Below the pieces are notes generated by a model. It was not told the origin of the DNA. It saw only the letters and a list, made by a program, of their open reading frames with translations, and searched no databases. Below, one piece after another: positions 23,494-35,760 of a stretch of DNA of 64,000 nt. A program made the position numbers and the translations under genes. Source of the DNA: Paramecium pentaurelia (taxonomy: Eukaryota > Ciliophora > Oligohymenophorea > Peniculida > Parameciidae); the NCBI GenBank assembly GCA_905183005.1, contig CAJJDO010000040.1, positions 282,385-346,384 of the forward strand, in the 5' to 3' direction. The stretch's first letter is position 1. Every line of letters starts with the position of its first letter.

Positions 23494-24303
23494 ATGGAAA
23501 ACTAATTGCCAATAAGAAAGAAAACATATCATTCAGAGTCATAACAAGATGATAAGAACAAACCTAGAATCTATAAAAATTAAACAGATAAGCTTTTAAC
23601 AAGCTTATAAAAAATTACCTTGCTGGATATTTTAGATGAATTTGCAAAAGAATCAGAAAATAAGAGCATTACTGAAATTTTGAAGGCCATTCTTAATAAT
23701 GTGGAGAATAAATAAAAGGAACCTGAGATTAAGACAGATTGGGATGTAGGAAAGTAAGATAAACCAAATAATAATTATAACTAAAAATTTGAGTCAAATA
23801 ATAATTTTTAAAATAATAAATTTAAAAAGAGGAATACAGAAGGGGGTTGGAATGACAATCAAAGAACTGATTATAGCAATAAAGAAAATGGAAGAGGGGG
23901 AGGTTTCGATAGAAATGGAGGTAATGATAGGAATAAACCTTGGGAAAATAAAGAGGGTAGAAAATAAAATTTTTAAAGGGGAGATAATTGGAAAAGTAAT
24001 TAGGAAGGGTAAAAGAATAGAGGTGGAGATTGGAATAATAAATAAGGAAATGGAGATTGGAAGTAAAGTGGAACTAATAATGATTGGAAAGTTAGTGAAA
24101 TTAATAATGATTTTAAGTCTGGTGGTAATAATAATGATTGGAAAACAAGCGGAAATAATAATGATTGGAAAAAAAGTGGAACTAATGATTGGAAATCAAG
24201 TGGTATCAATAATGATTGGAAATCAAGTGGTATTAATAATGAATGGAAGACTGATACAACAACAGAATAGGTTCAACCAGTTTCTTGGGGATCACCTAAG
24301 TGA
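23494..24303 (+). CDS. Trp-repeat low-complexity protein (DWK-x-SG repeats)
   Basis: Single-exon frame of 269 residues, ATG 23494, TGA 24301-24303. An ordinary helical N-terminus (KITLLDILDEFAKESENKSI) is followed by a Gly/Asn/Arg-rich region (NGRGGGFDRNGGNDRN) and then at least six near-copies of N-D-W-K-x-S-G spaced 10-13 residues apart, ending VQPVSWGSPK. Tryptophans flanked by small or polar residues are the property that Argonaute-binding GW/WG proteins use; here the context is mostly DW-K, with only GGW and SWG as true GW/WG pairs. It could instead be an RNA-binding or phase-separating protein. The purine-rich plus strand explains the misleading standard-code frames here. Confidence 0.75.
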
Positions 24304-24426
24304 AATATAATTAAAATATTTAAACATTTTTTTTTAAGTTTTTAATATAAAATTTTAGATAAAATCAATATAAAATAAATGAGACTAATTATTTCAGTTT
24401 AAATTGATAATGTTTATATTTCATAA

Positions 24427-25648
24427 TCATTTTTTGCCATAAGAGGTTTAGTTAGCCATTTCTAAGACTTATTATTTGAATATGTGAATGACTTCATCAA
24501 TGATAGCATTTTCCTCTAAAATAATTAAAAAATGAAATACCATTTCTTCTATTAAGTTCTGTTTCATAAAGATCTCTTAATTCTTAAAGAGTGGCAGTTG
24601 CAGCATTAATAGCATTTTATGAATCTTTTAAGACTGAATTAGCTTTAGCTTATACAGCAAGAGCAGCTTATTCTTACTAAAAAAATAAAGGAAAAATATT
24701 ACCACAACCAACTTATCTTAGAGTTAAGTTTTTCTTTGAATTTCATCTTAAAGATGTGCTTTTTCAGCTTCTGAATCAGCCAACCAATCAGCTAATTGAT
24801 AATATCCTGCAATTTCATTTTATTCTAATGCAGCAAGAGCTGATTTTAATTAATCTTCTAAGTCACTCAAGGCATTATAAACAAGTTATCCAACATTAAC
24901 TCCTGGTTATCTATCTCCACCAGTAGAGGCATCAGATTCTCCTAATGCATGTAATTCAGCATTTCCTGATGCTTATTCAGCAGCCAATTAAGCAAATTTG
25001 GTCATGGCATCTTGATTGAACAATTAACTGTATTATTTCAATTTATCAGCTACATTTTCAACTTTCAATTCAACCATTGATGATGGAGCTCCTGTTAAAT
25101 AACCGCTAGATATTAATAGTTAAATTATACCTTAAATCATTCTTTAATATTTTGATGACTCCTATAGCATCATTATGTTGTTTAATAGCTCTAACAAACA
25201 ATCCATTTGAGAAACATCTCAACTCTTCAAGCTCAACTTCTCTTCTATCAATATCAGCTAATCTTTATGTTGCCCATGCAATATAGTCTGTTGCTTCCTG
25301 GAATTTATTAAATCAAATACTCTATATTCAACACCAATTTGTTCTCTTCTAGCTTTAGCACTTGCCCAAGCTTTTTGATTTAATTCATTAACTTTAGAAA
25401 GAGCAGCAATTCTTCCTTATCCGATTTCTTCATCAGAAATATTCTTTTCATCTGCAACACCTTAAGCTTCAATATTGCTGGTTTTCAAATCATTCAATAA
25501 ATCATAGACAGCTTAAACAGCATCATTGGATTCTGATCCTGTCTTTTAATATATTCATAATTTATACCTATAAGAGGAGTGCGAAATCAATATCCAAGGC
25601 TGAAACACTTACTAAGGCAACCAAAGCAATGGTTATGAACTTATTCAT
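24427..25648 (-). CDS. Trichocyst matrix protein (TMP)
   Basis: ATG at 25648, TGA at 24427; about five introns of 23-29 nt. Signal peptide MNKFITIALVALVSVSALDI, then the long helical TMP body: LNDLKTSNIEAQGVADEKN, EATDYIAWATQRLADIDRRE, GYYQLADWLADSEAEKAHLQ, and the C-terminal ENAIIDEVIHIFKQQV. The last block is closely matched by the TMP at 62552 (ENAIIEQVIIIFKKQV), so these two are in the same broad family, while the TMP at 1-772 is more distant. The product is a trichocyst crystal precursor. The AAAAACGGGTAT element sits 26 bp upstream. Confidence 0.9.
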
Positions 25649-25674
25649 GTCAATAAAATTAATAATATTTCCAT

Positions 25675-25686
25675 AAAAACGGGTAT
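25675..25686 (-). promoter_or_regulatory. Candidate TMP upstream element AAAAACGGGTAT
   Basis: Identical over 12 bases to the element upstream of the TMP gene at 62552 and in the same orientation relative to the gene. It lies between the TMP start and the divergent small ORF at 25723, so it could serve both. Confidence 0.55.
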
Positions 25687-25722
25687 GGGCTTTAATAATA
25701 AAATAAAATAAATAAAATCTCT

Positions 25723-25839
25723 ATGACTGATGATGATCATTATCCACTTTTAGCTACAACCAAGCCCTATATCATAGCAATGGTTACAATTCAAATTATC
25801 TTAATCCTAATTGCAGTTATATTGAATTTGGCTCACTGA
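25723..25839 (+). CDS. Possible 38-residue single-pass membrane peptide
   Basis: ATG 25723 to TGA 25837-25839 encodes an acidic head (MTDDDHYPLLATTKPY) and one strongly hydrophobic helix (IAMVTIQIILILIAVILNLA). It is divergent from the TMP gene, 74 bp away. The ordered acidic-head/membrane-helix layout argues for a real micro-protein, but the length is small enough for chance. Confidence 0.4.
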   Translation: MTDDDHYPLLATTKPYIIAMVTIQIILILIAVILNLAH

Positions 25840-26616
25840 AACCTCTATTTGTATCAATATTTAAATACAACATTCATAAACATCATTAATTCCTTAAAAA
25901 ATAATAAATTTTATTCCTTTTAAATCTTTTTAGATAGTTTAAAATTCGCAAATGATAATTTATCAAATACTTATGAAATTCATTTACTTTTTGACTATAT
26001 TTCAAGAAAAAATTATAAAATATGTTAGTGTATTTCTAATCAGAAATATAATCCCTAAGAGCAATTGTGAATAATATTAATATAAATCAAAACCAGCATT
26101 AATGTATAACAATTTAAAAAGAACAATTTGCTACCTAAATAATAAATGTATTTTTAGTAAATTTTTTTATTAAAAAATAGGTGTTCTTTACAAAATGACT
26201 ATATAAATTTGTATTTTATTCAGTCATTTTAGACCAACTTAATTAACCATATTCGATATTGCTAATAAAGGAATTTATTTTTAAACTATTTTGCAAAATC
26301 AATGTAGAATTTTCTAAAAAGTCTTGGAATGTAGTTTTTCTTACAATTTATTGTTTGTTTCAAATATTAATTTTAGTTAAATTTTTTCTAAAGCTTAATT
26401 AAATATATTATTTATTTGACATTATTGTTATTTAATTCCTGAGTTTGTATATATTTTAATTTATCTTTAGATATTTTAAATAATTTAGTTTATATTTATT
26501 GGGATAATGGAGAATTTTAGTTTTTAAAAAAGATGGAATTGATTTCTGATGTTAAGTTTATTTAAACTTCTATATTTTTAATAATTATAATTCTATGAGG
26601 TAAAAAAAATGTAATT
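25840..26616. other. AT-rich region without supported gene
   Basis: Nearly 800 bp of A/T-rich sequence. Only short frames are seen and no repeat, RNA gene or motif. Confidence 0.4.
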
Positions 26617-27405
26617 TCAATCAATTTTGCCTCCATTTGTTTTTCTCTTCTTTTTGCTTGGATTTATTAAATCAGCATTTGATGGAAACTAAACATATTG
26701 ATTTCCATAAAAGGGTATTCCATAAGGACCTTTTCTAGGTAGTAATACTTCTGGTGTATTTAAAATCTCTTAACCTATTGTAAGTAAATTTTTCTTTGGT
26801 GGAGGAGGAGGCTTTTGTAGAGGTGGTTGTTCAACATCTATCATTTATTCATTTTTTTTCTTTCTAATTGTATTTACTTCAATTTCTTTAGTAAATTATA
26901 ATTAAGTAGCTTTTAAAACATCGACTAAATCACAAACAAATTAAAATTGAATTTTTCTAGTGTCTTCATCATTTGTTATAGGCAAACCTTAATCTAAAGG
27001 TATCTATCCTTTTAGTTAAACGTGTCTTTGTAGAGAGAAGTAAAGTACTATATCTAATTAAGCTTCAAATTGAACAAAATCATAAGAATTTTCACTAATT
27101 GCAAATCTGATCAATTCACAAAAAGATGAATAAGTACCTTTAATATCTGTTTTTTAAATCATTTCATCTAATGCTGCTCTATCTATTTTTTACATCCATA
27201 TCATATTTCCATTATATACTCTAATTATTACACATAAATCTTTTCTAGATGTTTCTTATTTTTTAAATAGCATCAAATATTTTGTTTCATCATTTTCTTT
27301 ATTTTAAGAGTGTAAACCATCTAATTTTTAACATGCTTCTTTATAATCTTCTTTTTTTCTAAAAGCATCCATAGGATCTACTTTTTTAGATTAATCCTCT
27401 TACAT
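26617..27405 (-). CDS. PAXX/XRCC4-superfamily-like protein (end-joining factor candidate)
   Basis: An intron-free frame of 262 residues; ATG at 27405 (MQEDQSKKVDP), alternative ATG at 27372. The N-terminal ~150 residues have the strand/helix pattern of the XRCC4-family head: LCVIIRVYNGNMIWMQKI, helix AALDEMIQ, helix YSSFCELIRFAISENSYDF, strands QFEAQLDIVLYFSLQ and QLKGQIPLDQ. A helix (RKIQFQFVCDLVDVLKATQL) would be the stalk. After a Pro-rich linker (QPPLQKPPPPPKKN) the protein ends ADLINPSKKKRKTNGGKID, which resembles the conserved C-terminal tail of PAXX (LINP...KKxxGGxxF-type), the part that binds Ku. PAXX supports non-homologous end joining. Assignment is by pattern only. Confidence 0.6.
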
Positions 27406-27920
27406 TAATTATCTTATAAGTTTTTATATCAAAAAATCCCTCCCTAAAAGTAAAAAGATTAACTATCCAAATATTAGATAACAATTTTATAATAACTATT
27501 AATAAAATGATTTCATAAACAAAATCACATATGACTTTAAAACTACCCCCCCTATAAATCATAGTTCATAAATAATAAACATAAAATTCTTTAAAAAAAT
27601 AAGAATATTTAAGTTTTTAAATTGAATCAAAAATACTTATATTGAGGATTTAAAAATCTATCTAGTACTAACATAATTATAGATATTTGAATTTCATTAA
27701 ATTAGTTTCTTAAGTATATATGTTTTTATTCTATTTTAATTTTATCAAATTATTATCAACAATAAATTCAAAATCATGTTCAATATTATTATAGTATTAT
27801 TATTAAACATGATAATACTTTTGATATATCTATTTTATCATTATTATTTTATTTAGATTATTTTGGTAAATGATAAATAGTTTAGAATTATTAAATATAA
27901 TAAAATATTTTTAACTGTTA
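27406..27920. other. Intergenic, 515 bp
   Basis: AT-rich spacer with a short C-run (CCCCCC at about 27546-27551). No frame or motif supported. Confidence 0.4.
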
Positions 27921-28609
27921 ATGAAATATTCTTAAACAACTGTAAATGTGTTCATAGACATTAGCTATAAAACTCGGCATCCTAATTTAATATTCCTGTT
28001 GGCAGAAGTGATTCCTAAAACTGGAATGATGTTAAAAAGGGCATAAGAGATAAGGTTTACTCAAAGGTTTAGGGATTCGAGAATTAGAAGTTTATTTAAA
28101 AAAGCGAATTACTTTATAATTTTAAGAATCAAGAAGAAAAGAATTCAGCTTAACCTTTATCTCATAGATAATCAGCTAATCATTTAAAAAATTTGATGGA
28201 CAACAAATTTCCAAAATAAGAATCTCCAATTAAAATGGGTTTAACTCGTGCAATTTACTCTCCAAGTTAGAAACAATATCATCCCTTAGATGATATTTAA
28301 ATAAAGCATAATTATTAAAGTGCATTTGGTTCTGCAATAAATAAGGAAAAGGTCAAAATTTAATCTTCAAAAAAAGAATAATAATACTCCTCTTCAAAAC
28401 CATTGACAGATTTATTAGATATGAAAAGAAATAAAGCAGTAACAGAAAGAGCAACACTTGCAGAAATTATAAGAATTTCAAACCATCTTCAAGATGTTTA
28501 ATAAGCAGAAGCTACTTAATTAAGTAGTGCATATTTATAAGAACTTATAAGTTTATAATAAAATATAGGGAAAGTACTTAAAAATACATCTAATAAAGTT
28601 TACAAATGA
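27921..28609 (+). CDS. Unknown polar protein, ~220 aa
   Basis: ATG 27921, a 23-nt intron after seven codons (MKYSQTT), then one frame to TGA 28607-28609. Basic, Ser/Gln/Lys-rich and probably disordered for most of its length (SPIKMGLTRAIYSPSQKQYH). It ends in a helical segment (TERATLAEIIRISNHLQDVQ; LQELISLQQNIGKVLKN). No domain recognised. Confidence 0.7.
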
Positions 28610-28894
28610 GCTATAATAATCTACAATATATTTATATATTAATTATTATTGAATGTCTTAGATACTCAAAATTATGCTTTATTTATTTTTATTCATATAA
28701 TGATAACCATAATTTAATTGAATCATTAAATAGAGATTTGTATATTATTTTTGTATATTTATTAAATGATTTGCTTCATTAATGATTGTAATGAATATAA
28801 TGAATTTCTAAGAAAGCAGACTGATTTATTAAGAATTATTTTAAGAGTGTAATTATATAAATAATGCTTGAATAATTTATTTGATTTATAATGA

Positions 28895-29124
28895 TCATGC
28901 ACTTTTGGTTTTATAATAATTTCCTTCATTGACATCTCCATCATATTCATCATAATATGTTAGACCTATTTTTAAGATTAATTATTACCAGATTACAATA
29001 CAGTTGCTGCATATGTTGGGACTCCTAGTAAAACTGGGAAATACATGAATTGAACTGGGATCAATATAAGCATTCCTGCTCCAAAAAATGAATTCTTTAC
29101 ATTCCAAAAGATTCTTCTAATCAT
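28895..29124 (-). CDS. Small single-pass membrane protein, ~68 aa
   Basis: ATG at 29124. Removing a 23-nt intron (GTAATA...TAG) gives MIRRIFWNVKNSFFGAGMLI, a hydrophobic helix LILIPVQFMYFPVLLGVPTYA, and an acidic Tyr-rich end DEYDGDVNEGNYYKTKSA before TGA at 28895. The basic N-terminus before a single helix suits a small mitochondrial or ER membrane protein; the family is unknown. It lies 38 bp downstream of the next gene in the same direction. Confidence 0.6.
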
Positions 29125-29162
29125 ATAAAATTAAATATTTTAATTAATATATTATTATTTAA

Positions 29163-29497
29163 TCAATACTACTTTGGATTGTTTCTCATTAAATATTATC
29201 TATAAAATATAAGTTCACTTTAAATACCCTAAATAAATGCAAGGATTAAATCGTTCTCTTTCTTCAGGATCAATCTTTTCAGGATTCTGTATCATTGTTT
29301 CTAATTCCTTTGATAATTCTTCTATTCCATCCATTAACAATGGCAATAATGTTTATTGTATTTCTTTATATTTCTAAAATTTAAATCTATTTTTCTACAT
29401 CCTCCCCTCCAGGTATTTTACTTAATTCTCGTTTGATAACCTCTAAAGGTACTGTATAATTTGGATCTTATAGTAACTGTTTAACATTCTTTGACAT
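29163..29497 (-). CDS. Small helical protein ending YLMRNNPKQY
   Basis: ATG at 29497. Introns of 25 and 28 nt restore a frame of about 95 residues ending at TGA 29163. Reads VKQLLQDPNYTVPLEVIKRE, TLLPLLMDGIEELSKELETM, then RFNPCIYLGQYLMRNNPKQY. The closing F-N-P...L-x-x-Y-L-x-R-N-N-P motif, after a short helical bundle, resembles the C-terminal motif seen in DPY-30/RII-alpha-like small ciliary proteins. That likeness is from memory; the function is inferred weakly. Confidence 0.6.
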
Positions 29498-29789
29498 TAT
29501 TAAAAATAAATAAATATAATAGAAATAAATGATTAACAAAACATGACTTTATTTCTAATCCATCATTTTTTGAATCTAATAAATTGATATATTATTATTT
29601 AAATTTCTTAAAATCTTAAGAATAATAAAAAAATTAATTCTTCAATTTATGATTATTATTATTCAATTTGAATATACAATTATAATATATATATAAATAT
29701 ATATATTAACAAAAAATTGAATAATAAATTATGAATTCAAAATATTTTGAATAAATTAAATAATACTAATATTTATGATATATATATAT

Positions 29790-32172
29790 TCACACATTTT
29801 AATTCTCTTCAATTAAATCTTCATCAAATTCTCTATATCCCAGTCCCCTATCAACCATTTTTTATCCATATGCCCTTGCTGATTGTTATTATTCTTTTGT
29901 ATGATCCTTTTTTTTAGAGAAATGATGTTTATTCTTATATATAAAATATATAATGGCAGCAAATATACAAATTAACATAAAGTCCCAAATCTAAATTATA
30001 AAATGAAATTTACATTTCTGAATTTCCAAAATTTAAAACCAGGACATAATAGTTTAACTGGATTATATTCTACTCCACCTTAACATTTATTACCTGCAAC
30101 TCTACGATAACCTCTAGTAACTTCATAATAATCTTCACAATTTTCAGGAGCCTCAAAATTTTATTCATAAAGTTCATATGGAATACATTTACCATTTATA
30201 TCTGAATTTTCTCTATGGAAATTAAGATCACATTCCCAATCTTCTTCAGTGCATTAACAATATTAAACTGAATGTTATCTTTATAAATCTTCTCCATTAA
30301 AACATTTAGCATCCCTTTTTCTTCTCACATATTCTACTCTCATTCCCATTAAACAATCTTAATTCATCTTACCTGTAGGTGACCATAATTCATAATCACT
30401 ATTCTCACTTGATGGCTAATCTTCTCCAATACATTCTCTTCCATGAATTTAAGAAAAATCAATCTTAACAATATTACCTTATTCAATATTTTCTTCATTA
30501 ATGTATACATCAGATGTACCATAAATAATAAATCTAGTACCAATATTAGAGGGTTCAGTTATGATATTAGTAATCTCAATAGCTTATTCACTAAATTAAA
30601 ATACTTCCCATGTTAATCCTTCATTCCATGAATATTTCAATACTTTTGTAGCTTATTGATCACTTGCTAATACTATAACACCTCCATGATCCCCTATTTC
30701 ATAAATATGTGATCCCTTGGCTATTTCAAACCATGTTAAACCTCCATCTCTTGACATATAAGTATTAACTTAATCAGGTCTGTAACTTAAATATTTTCCA
30801 ATATTCCCTGTCCCTAAAATTAATCCAATAGAATTCTTTGTAGAATAGAATGGACCAAATTACATTTTTGTTGAAACTGAATGCAAATGTAAAGAACATG
30901 TTTTAGAATCACATTATAACTTTTTACCTTCAGAATCAACAACAGGTGGTGTCAATGGTTACCATCTACTTCCTTTATCAAATGTAATTTTAGTTTATTT
31001 AAATTTACTTAAATCACTTTCCTTTATTCTTGGAGAGTCTTCATCAATTTCAGATTAATATAATTCTGCTTATTCTGATGCATAAACATTTGCTATATAA
31101 ATTCCCTCCAAACCTAATACTCTCTCAAAATCACATTATCCTTCTTCTGTTCTCACTGTATAATTTAATGAAATTCTATATCTGGAGGCAGTTGAATCTG
31201 ATATATAAGTTGTACCCATTATCGAACTGGGCTTTAGATGATTAATGTTAATAAAGGCTCCATATTAAGAATCAACTATAGTATAACTATGATCTTTAAG
31301 TATGTCTGGCATTTATACATATCTGAAATTGTATTCATATTGATCAGATTCTGATACTAATAATGTTACTTCTTAATTGGAAGAATTCATAACTTAAGCT
31401 ACAAATATGTGATTAGGGGTTAATTGGAATTTATTACCTTAATTAACTAACATCGTTTTCGTTTTCATAAAATCATCACTATAAAATAAATGTGTTTTCA
31501 TATTCCATCCTGAAAATTATTAATGTCCTTTTCCATTTGGCTCATATGTAATCATTATTCTCTCTTCTGGAATTACATCATTGTTTGGACTTTTAAATCC
31601 CCAAGAATATTAATTTACATATTTAGCTATAACTTCCCAATTTAAACCCATATCTTAACTAATCATGAGATCCTTAGTTACAAAACAATCTTTTTATTTC
31701 ATTTGACACTTTGACCATGAAGATGCTAATATCCAATCTTTACGCTTAGGATGAAATTGAAATTCTCTCATTTATCTGCCTGTATAAATTGCATTTATTG
31801 TTTATCCACAATCAGGAGATATCCAATTAACAAATTCTGTTCCTAAGAATATAATTAATTGTGGATCTATTGGACTTTTTTATATTTTATTTACTACTCC
31901 TACTTTTTCATTTTCATCTTATAATACAAGCAATCCTTTTCTATGAAATACTTCTGCCAATTTCTACCAATCATCACCATTATTTTAACTTAAATAGATT
32001 GTTCCTTTTGAACTCATAACTAAGATCTATATTAATTATGTGATTGATTGAATACATTGTCATTAGATTAATTATGAGCACCACACCATACGATATCTAT
32101 TATAGCACTGTCCATATTTGATATACTAACATCTATTGCGTTCACAATACTAAACAATAAAAAATTAAGCAT
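29790..32172 (-). CDS. VPS10/sortilin-type sorting receptor
   Basis: ATG at 32172 with signal peptide MLNFLLFSIVNA; TGA at 29790; introns near both ends. The ectodomain has repeated beta-propeller blades (GTIYLSQNNGDDWQKLAEVF; NWEVIAKYVNQYSWGF; NTYMSRDGGLTWFEIAKGSH) and then the Cys-rich 10CC module: GRECIGEDQPSSENSDYELW, CLMGMRVEYVRRKRDAKCFN, CQCTEEDWECDLNFHREN. One membrane helix (WDFMLICIFAAIIYFIY) and a short tail follow. The tail contains YREF, a YxxPhi-type adaptor signal, and an acidic end. Such receptors carry cargo from Golgi to lysosome-related organelles; in Tetrahymena a sortilin is needed for mucocyst formation. The start is 31 bp after the next gene's stop. Confidence 0.93.
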
Positions 32173-32203
32173 ATGACAAGTTATCTTATATTATATAATT
32201 CAT

Positions 32204-35200
32204 TCATTTATTTTTCATATGTGAAGAATATAGCTTTGCAGTAAATTAAGTAAGTTAATCAATCTATATTTGAATATTACTTTGTTCTCTTTCTATCATC
32301 TATCTAAATTAAATAATAAATAGAATAATATACATATATTCCTCTGCCTCTTATACACTTCTTTATTTCAAAAGATCAATTCGTTCCAAATTTTACAGTT
32401 GATTCTTTAACTACTATGTTAATTTCTTATGTTCTTAATCCTTAGTTGGTTTTGTTAATTTAACTAAGAATTATTCCATTTTTTCAGTGTCTCTTGAAGA
32501 TTAATCCAAATCAGGAATAATAACACCTGGTTTATTTAATAATGTATTCCATTCAATACCTATTAAATAATAATGGAATTTAAAACCTTTAAAGAATTTA
32601 TGCTATTTAATTTCATCAATAGAAACATGACCAATCCTCTTCTTGTAATCAGATTCTAATAAACGTGTAAGAAGATCATAAGAATCATAAGAAATACATT
32701 CTACTCCATCATCTCCTAATTTAGGCCATTCAATTCTTAAATTGAGAATGTTCTCAAATATCTTCTCAACAGTATCATCATTAAATGGTGCAATACCACA
32801 TAACATTTCATACATAATAACACCTAAACTCCAATAATCTGCTGAATAATTAGTTACTGACACACCTTAAATAATTTCAGGTGCAATATAATCAGGAGTA
32901 CCAATAATTCTAAATTAAAAAATATATAAAAATACTTCTTATTTCCACTATTTTTAGATTCAATAAAAATTGATTCAGCCTTTTTTATATGTTCATAAAA
33001 TTCTGATGAATCATTAAATTACTATTAAATACAATCTGGTAATTATTAACTCTCTCTTTTCATTTTTAATCTACTATTCAAACCCTTTTCAGATAATCCA
33101 AAATCAGCCAATTTTGCATGTCCTTAAGAATCTAATAAAATATTTTCTGGTTTTAAATCTCTATGTACAATATTTTGATTTCTCAAATACTCTAAAGCTA
33201 ATACTATTTCAGCCATATAATGTCTAACATAAAATTCATCTAATGCTGTATAAGTTTTCAAAATACTAGCTAAATCACCACCTACCATATATTCTTAAAC
33301 AAAACATAAATAATGTTCATGAACAAATGAGAAGTATGCCTTAACAACAAAGTGACTATTGAGTATTTCAAATATATTTCTCTCTGCCTTTAATTATTCT
33401 AAAAAAGCTTCTAAATTCTATTAGTAATTATTTAATTAATACTCGTTAAGCACAATCTATAATCTTTAATGCATACATATCTCCTGATCCTTTCTTTTTC
33501 ACTTAAAAAACCCATCCATAAGCTCCCTTACCTAATGGCTTAATAAATTCAAAATCCTTAATACCAACATTCTTCTACTCAATTGATACAGTAGAATTGG
33601 TTTTGATCATATCAGAATCAGAATGATAACCTTTATCAATATTAACTGGATCAATCTATTCCTAAATTAATTGAGGACTATTATTTGAAGCATTACTACT
33701 GAATTTGCTTTTCTTATTTACTTAAACTTATTATTAAGAAGAGGATGTTGGAGTGCTTGCTTATTAAATATCTTAGGAGTGAAAATTAGAGACTCGTTTC
33801 TTCTTTTATTTAATTTTAAGTTATCTTCTGAGTTAATTGGAAGCATTAGATTTACTAGATTCTTCTTCTGAAGATGAATTATTATGTTCTTCTTTAATTG
33901 ATGGTACTTTATTGTCTCCAATATCAGAATCAAAAGAGAATGGCTATTTAACACTATCAGAATCTGTATGATCATTAATAAAACCTGCTGTATATGGTTT
34001 ATTTGAAATTCTTGGACTGTCACAACCTTCATTCACTTTAAATATTGAAGTATTCATTTTAAATTCTCTTCTTCTTGGAATGATAGGTTAATTCTATTTT
34101 TCTCCTTCTTCTTGTTCAAATATAGGATCAACAACACGATTTCTTGGAGATTGAGATACTTAAGAAAATTTAGATTAACGAAATGATAGTGAATTTTATT
34201 TTGCAAAGGATTTTTTCATAGCTTAGATTTTGGATAATTAGAGAGTCATATCATATTATTAATGATGACCTTCTTATTTTTTGAAATATTCCATTCTATC
34301 AAGGATACTTTTATGAACACGTGTAATTATAGTCTTAGCTTCATTACTCTCAATATAATTGCCTGCATTGGATAAATCATTAAGGATTACCAGATTTTCT
34401 ATTTAGTCAGATAATTCTTACACTTAGGATCATCATTAGATTAATTAACTATTTTATCAGCATAATTAATAATGATAGTCATAGCATTATTAATATTGAT
34501 TAATTCTTATTCATTTTCTTGATCATCATTATTAAAAGTCTGGGTTCTTCTGAATTTATTATTATTTTTTTATACTTTCTTATTTTTACTAACTATTATC
34601 AAATCTTACTTTATTAGAGCTTATTTTACTTATGCATTTCTTTTTTCTTAATAAGCTGCTTCACAAAGATTAGCCATTTCTAAATTCAATTCTAATATTC
34701 TTTTTTTTGCCTCTGCAGATTTTTGACAATCTTCACAATGTATTTTCATTTCAAAAGCTTGTACTTTCTTTTCACATATTCTACAAATCAATAATTCAAA
34801 TTATTTTTTATCCCACTTCTTCATATCAATCTTCATTACTCTAAAAATACTAAACATTTCTACTGCTAAATATTCTTCATTTTAATTGATGCCCATTTAT
34901 ATTGGAATGATGTATTATTCTTACTAATCCATTCACCTTCCAATATATGTAATGCTATTCGCAATTTATTTGACAATATTCGAATCGATCTATAAACAAG
35001 ATATCATTAAATTGTTACTTTGTTGACATCTTCTTTGTAAAAGACTTCTTCATTTTTACTACTTCTAAACGTTGAACATCTTCTATTATATTCTAAACCT
35101 TAAGATCCATTTCTCCATAATGATCGTAATTTTATTGGCTAAAGTATTCTTAACAAGATTTTAAGGATAATACTATTTTTTGTATAGAATCTCTCTATTG

Positions 35201-35760
35201 AATTGTATTTCCCAAATAATACATACTGTTGTTATTTAATGATATTGTGTTAAGATATCTATTATTTCCTTCACACTTGAGGAATCAGGGTTTAATTATT
35301 ATATTCTATGCTCAATTTGGTCCATTAAAATATATAATAAATAATCACTATTGCTAAACTTTCTTCATTCGCACTTAAATTCTATGCTACATTTACTCTT
35401 CCTCTTCCTAACACTTTTATTACATCTATCTTATCAGTAATTGCTTCTAGTATTTGTAATCTACCTAAAATTAGCATATTATTCACCAGTCTCCAATTTA
35501 TCCAATGCCATCTAAGCCTAAGATCTATATTTCTAAAGACGATCATTTAAACTACATTTCTCATCTCCTCGTACATTCATCTTATTATAACTCTCCTTCA
35601 GAATATTATGATCATTGAATTTCTTCACTAAACAAAATGGACTCCCATAACTATTCGAAAAACAATTCTTTTGTTTGCATTTCTAAATAAAATCTAATCA
35701 ATCAATTTTCTATACTGCACCTTTCGATTCCTCATACTTATGTATTCTCTCACTTGCCAT
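32204..35760 (-). CDS. MAST/IRE/Rim15-type AGC protein kinase
   Basis: One long minus-strand gene with several 19-30-nt introns; TGA at 32204, most upstream supported ATG at 35760 (MASERIHKYEESK). The kinase domain occupies about 32600-33570: LGKGAYGWVFQVKKKG, ATP lysine in YALKIID, HRDLKPENILLDSQGHAKLA, DFGLSEKGLNSRL, IIGTPDYIAPEII, then YSADYWSLGVIMYEMLCGIA and HKFFKGIEWNTLL. The insert between DFG and GTPDY and the EKIFENILNLRIEWP block are typical of MAST and plant IRE kinases. Upstream lies a C-x-x-C...C-x-x-C finger (LICRICEKK...HCEDC) as in plant IRE proteins, then Ser-rich linkers. The N-terminal third (NSDYLLYILMDQIEHRIQQL) is less certain. Likely roles: nutrient or cytoskeletal signalling. 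Confidence 0.85.

Noticed and set aside
23789..24310. Standard-code frame rich in Ile/Gly/Lys
   Set aside because: A +1/+2 shadow of the Trp-repeat gene; it does not extend to the gene's ordered N-terminus.
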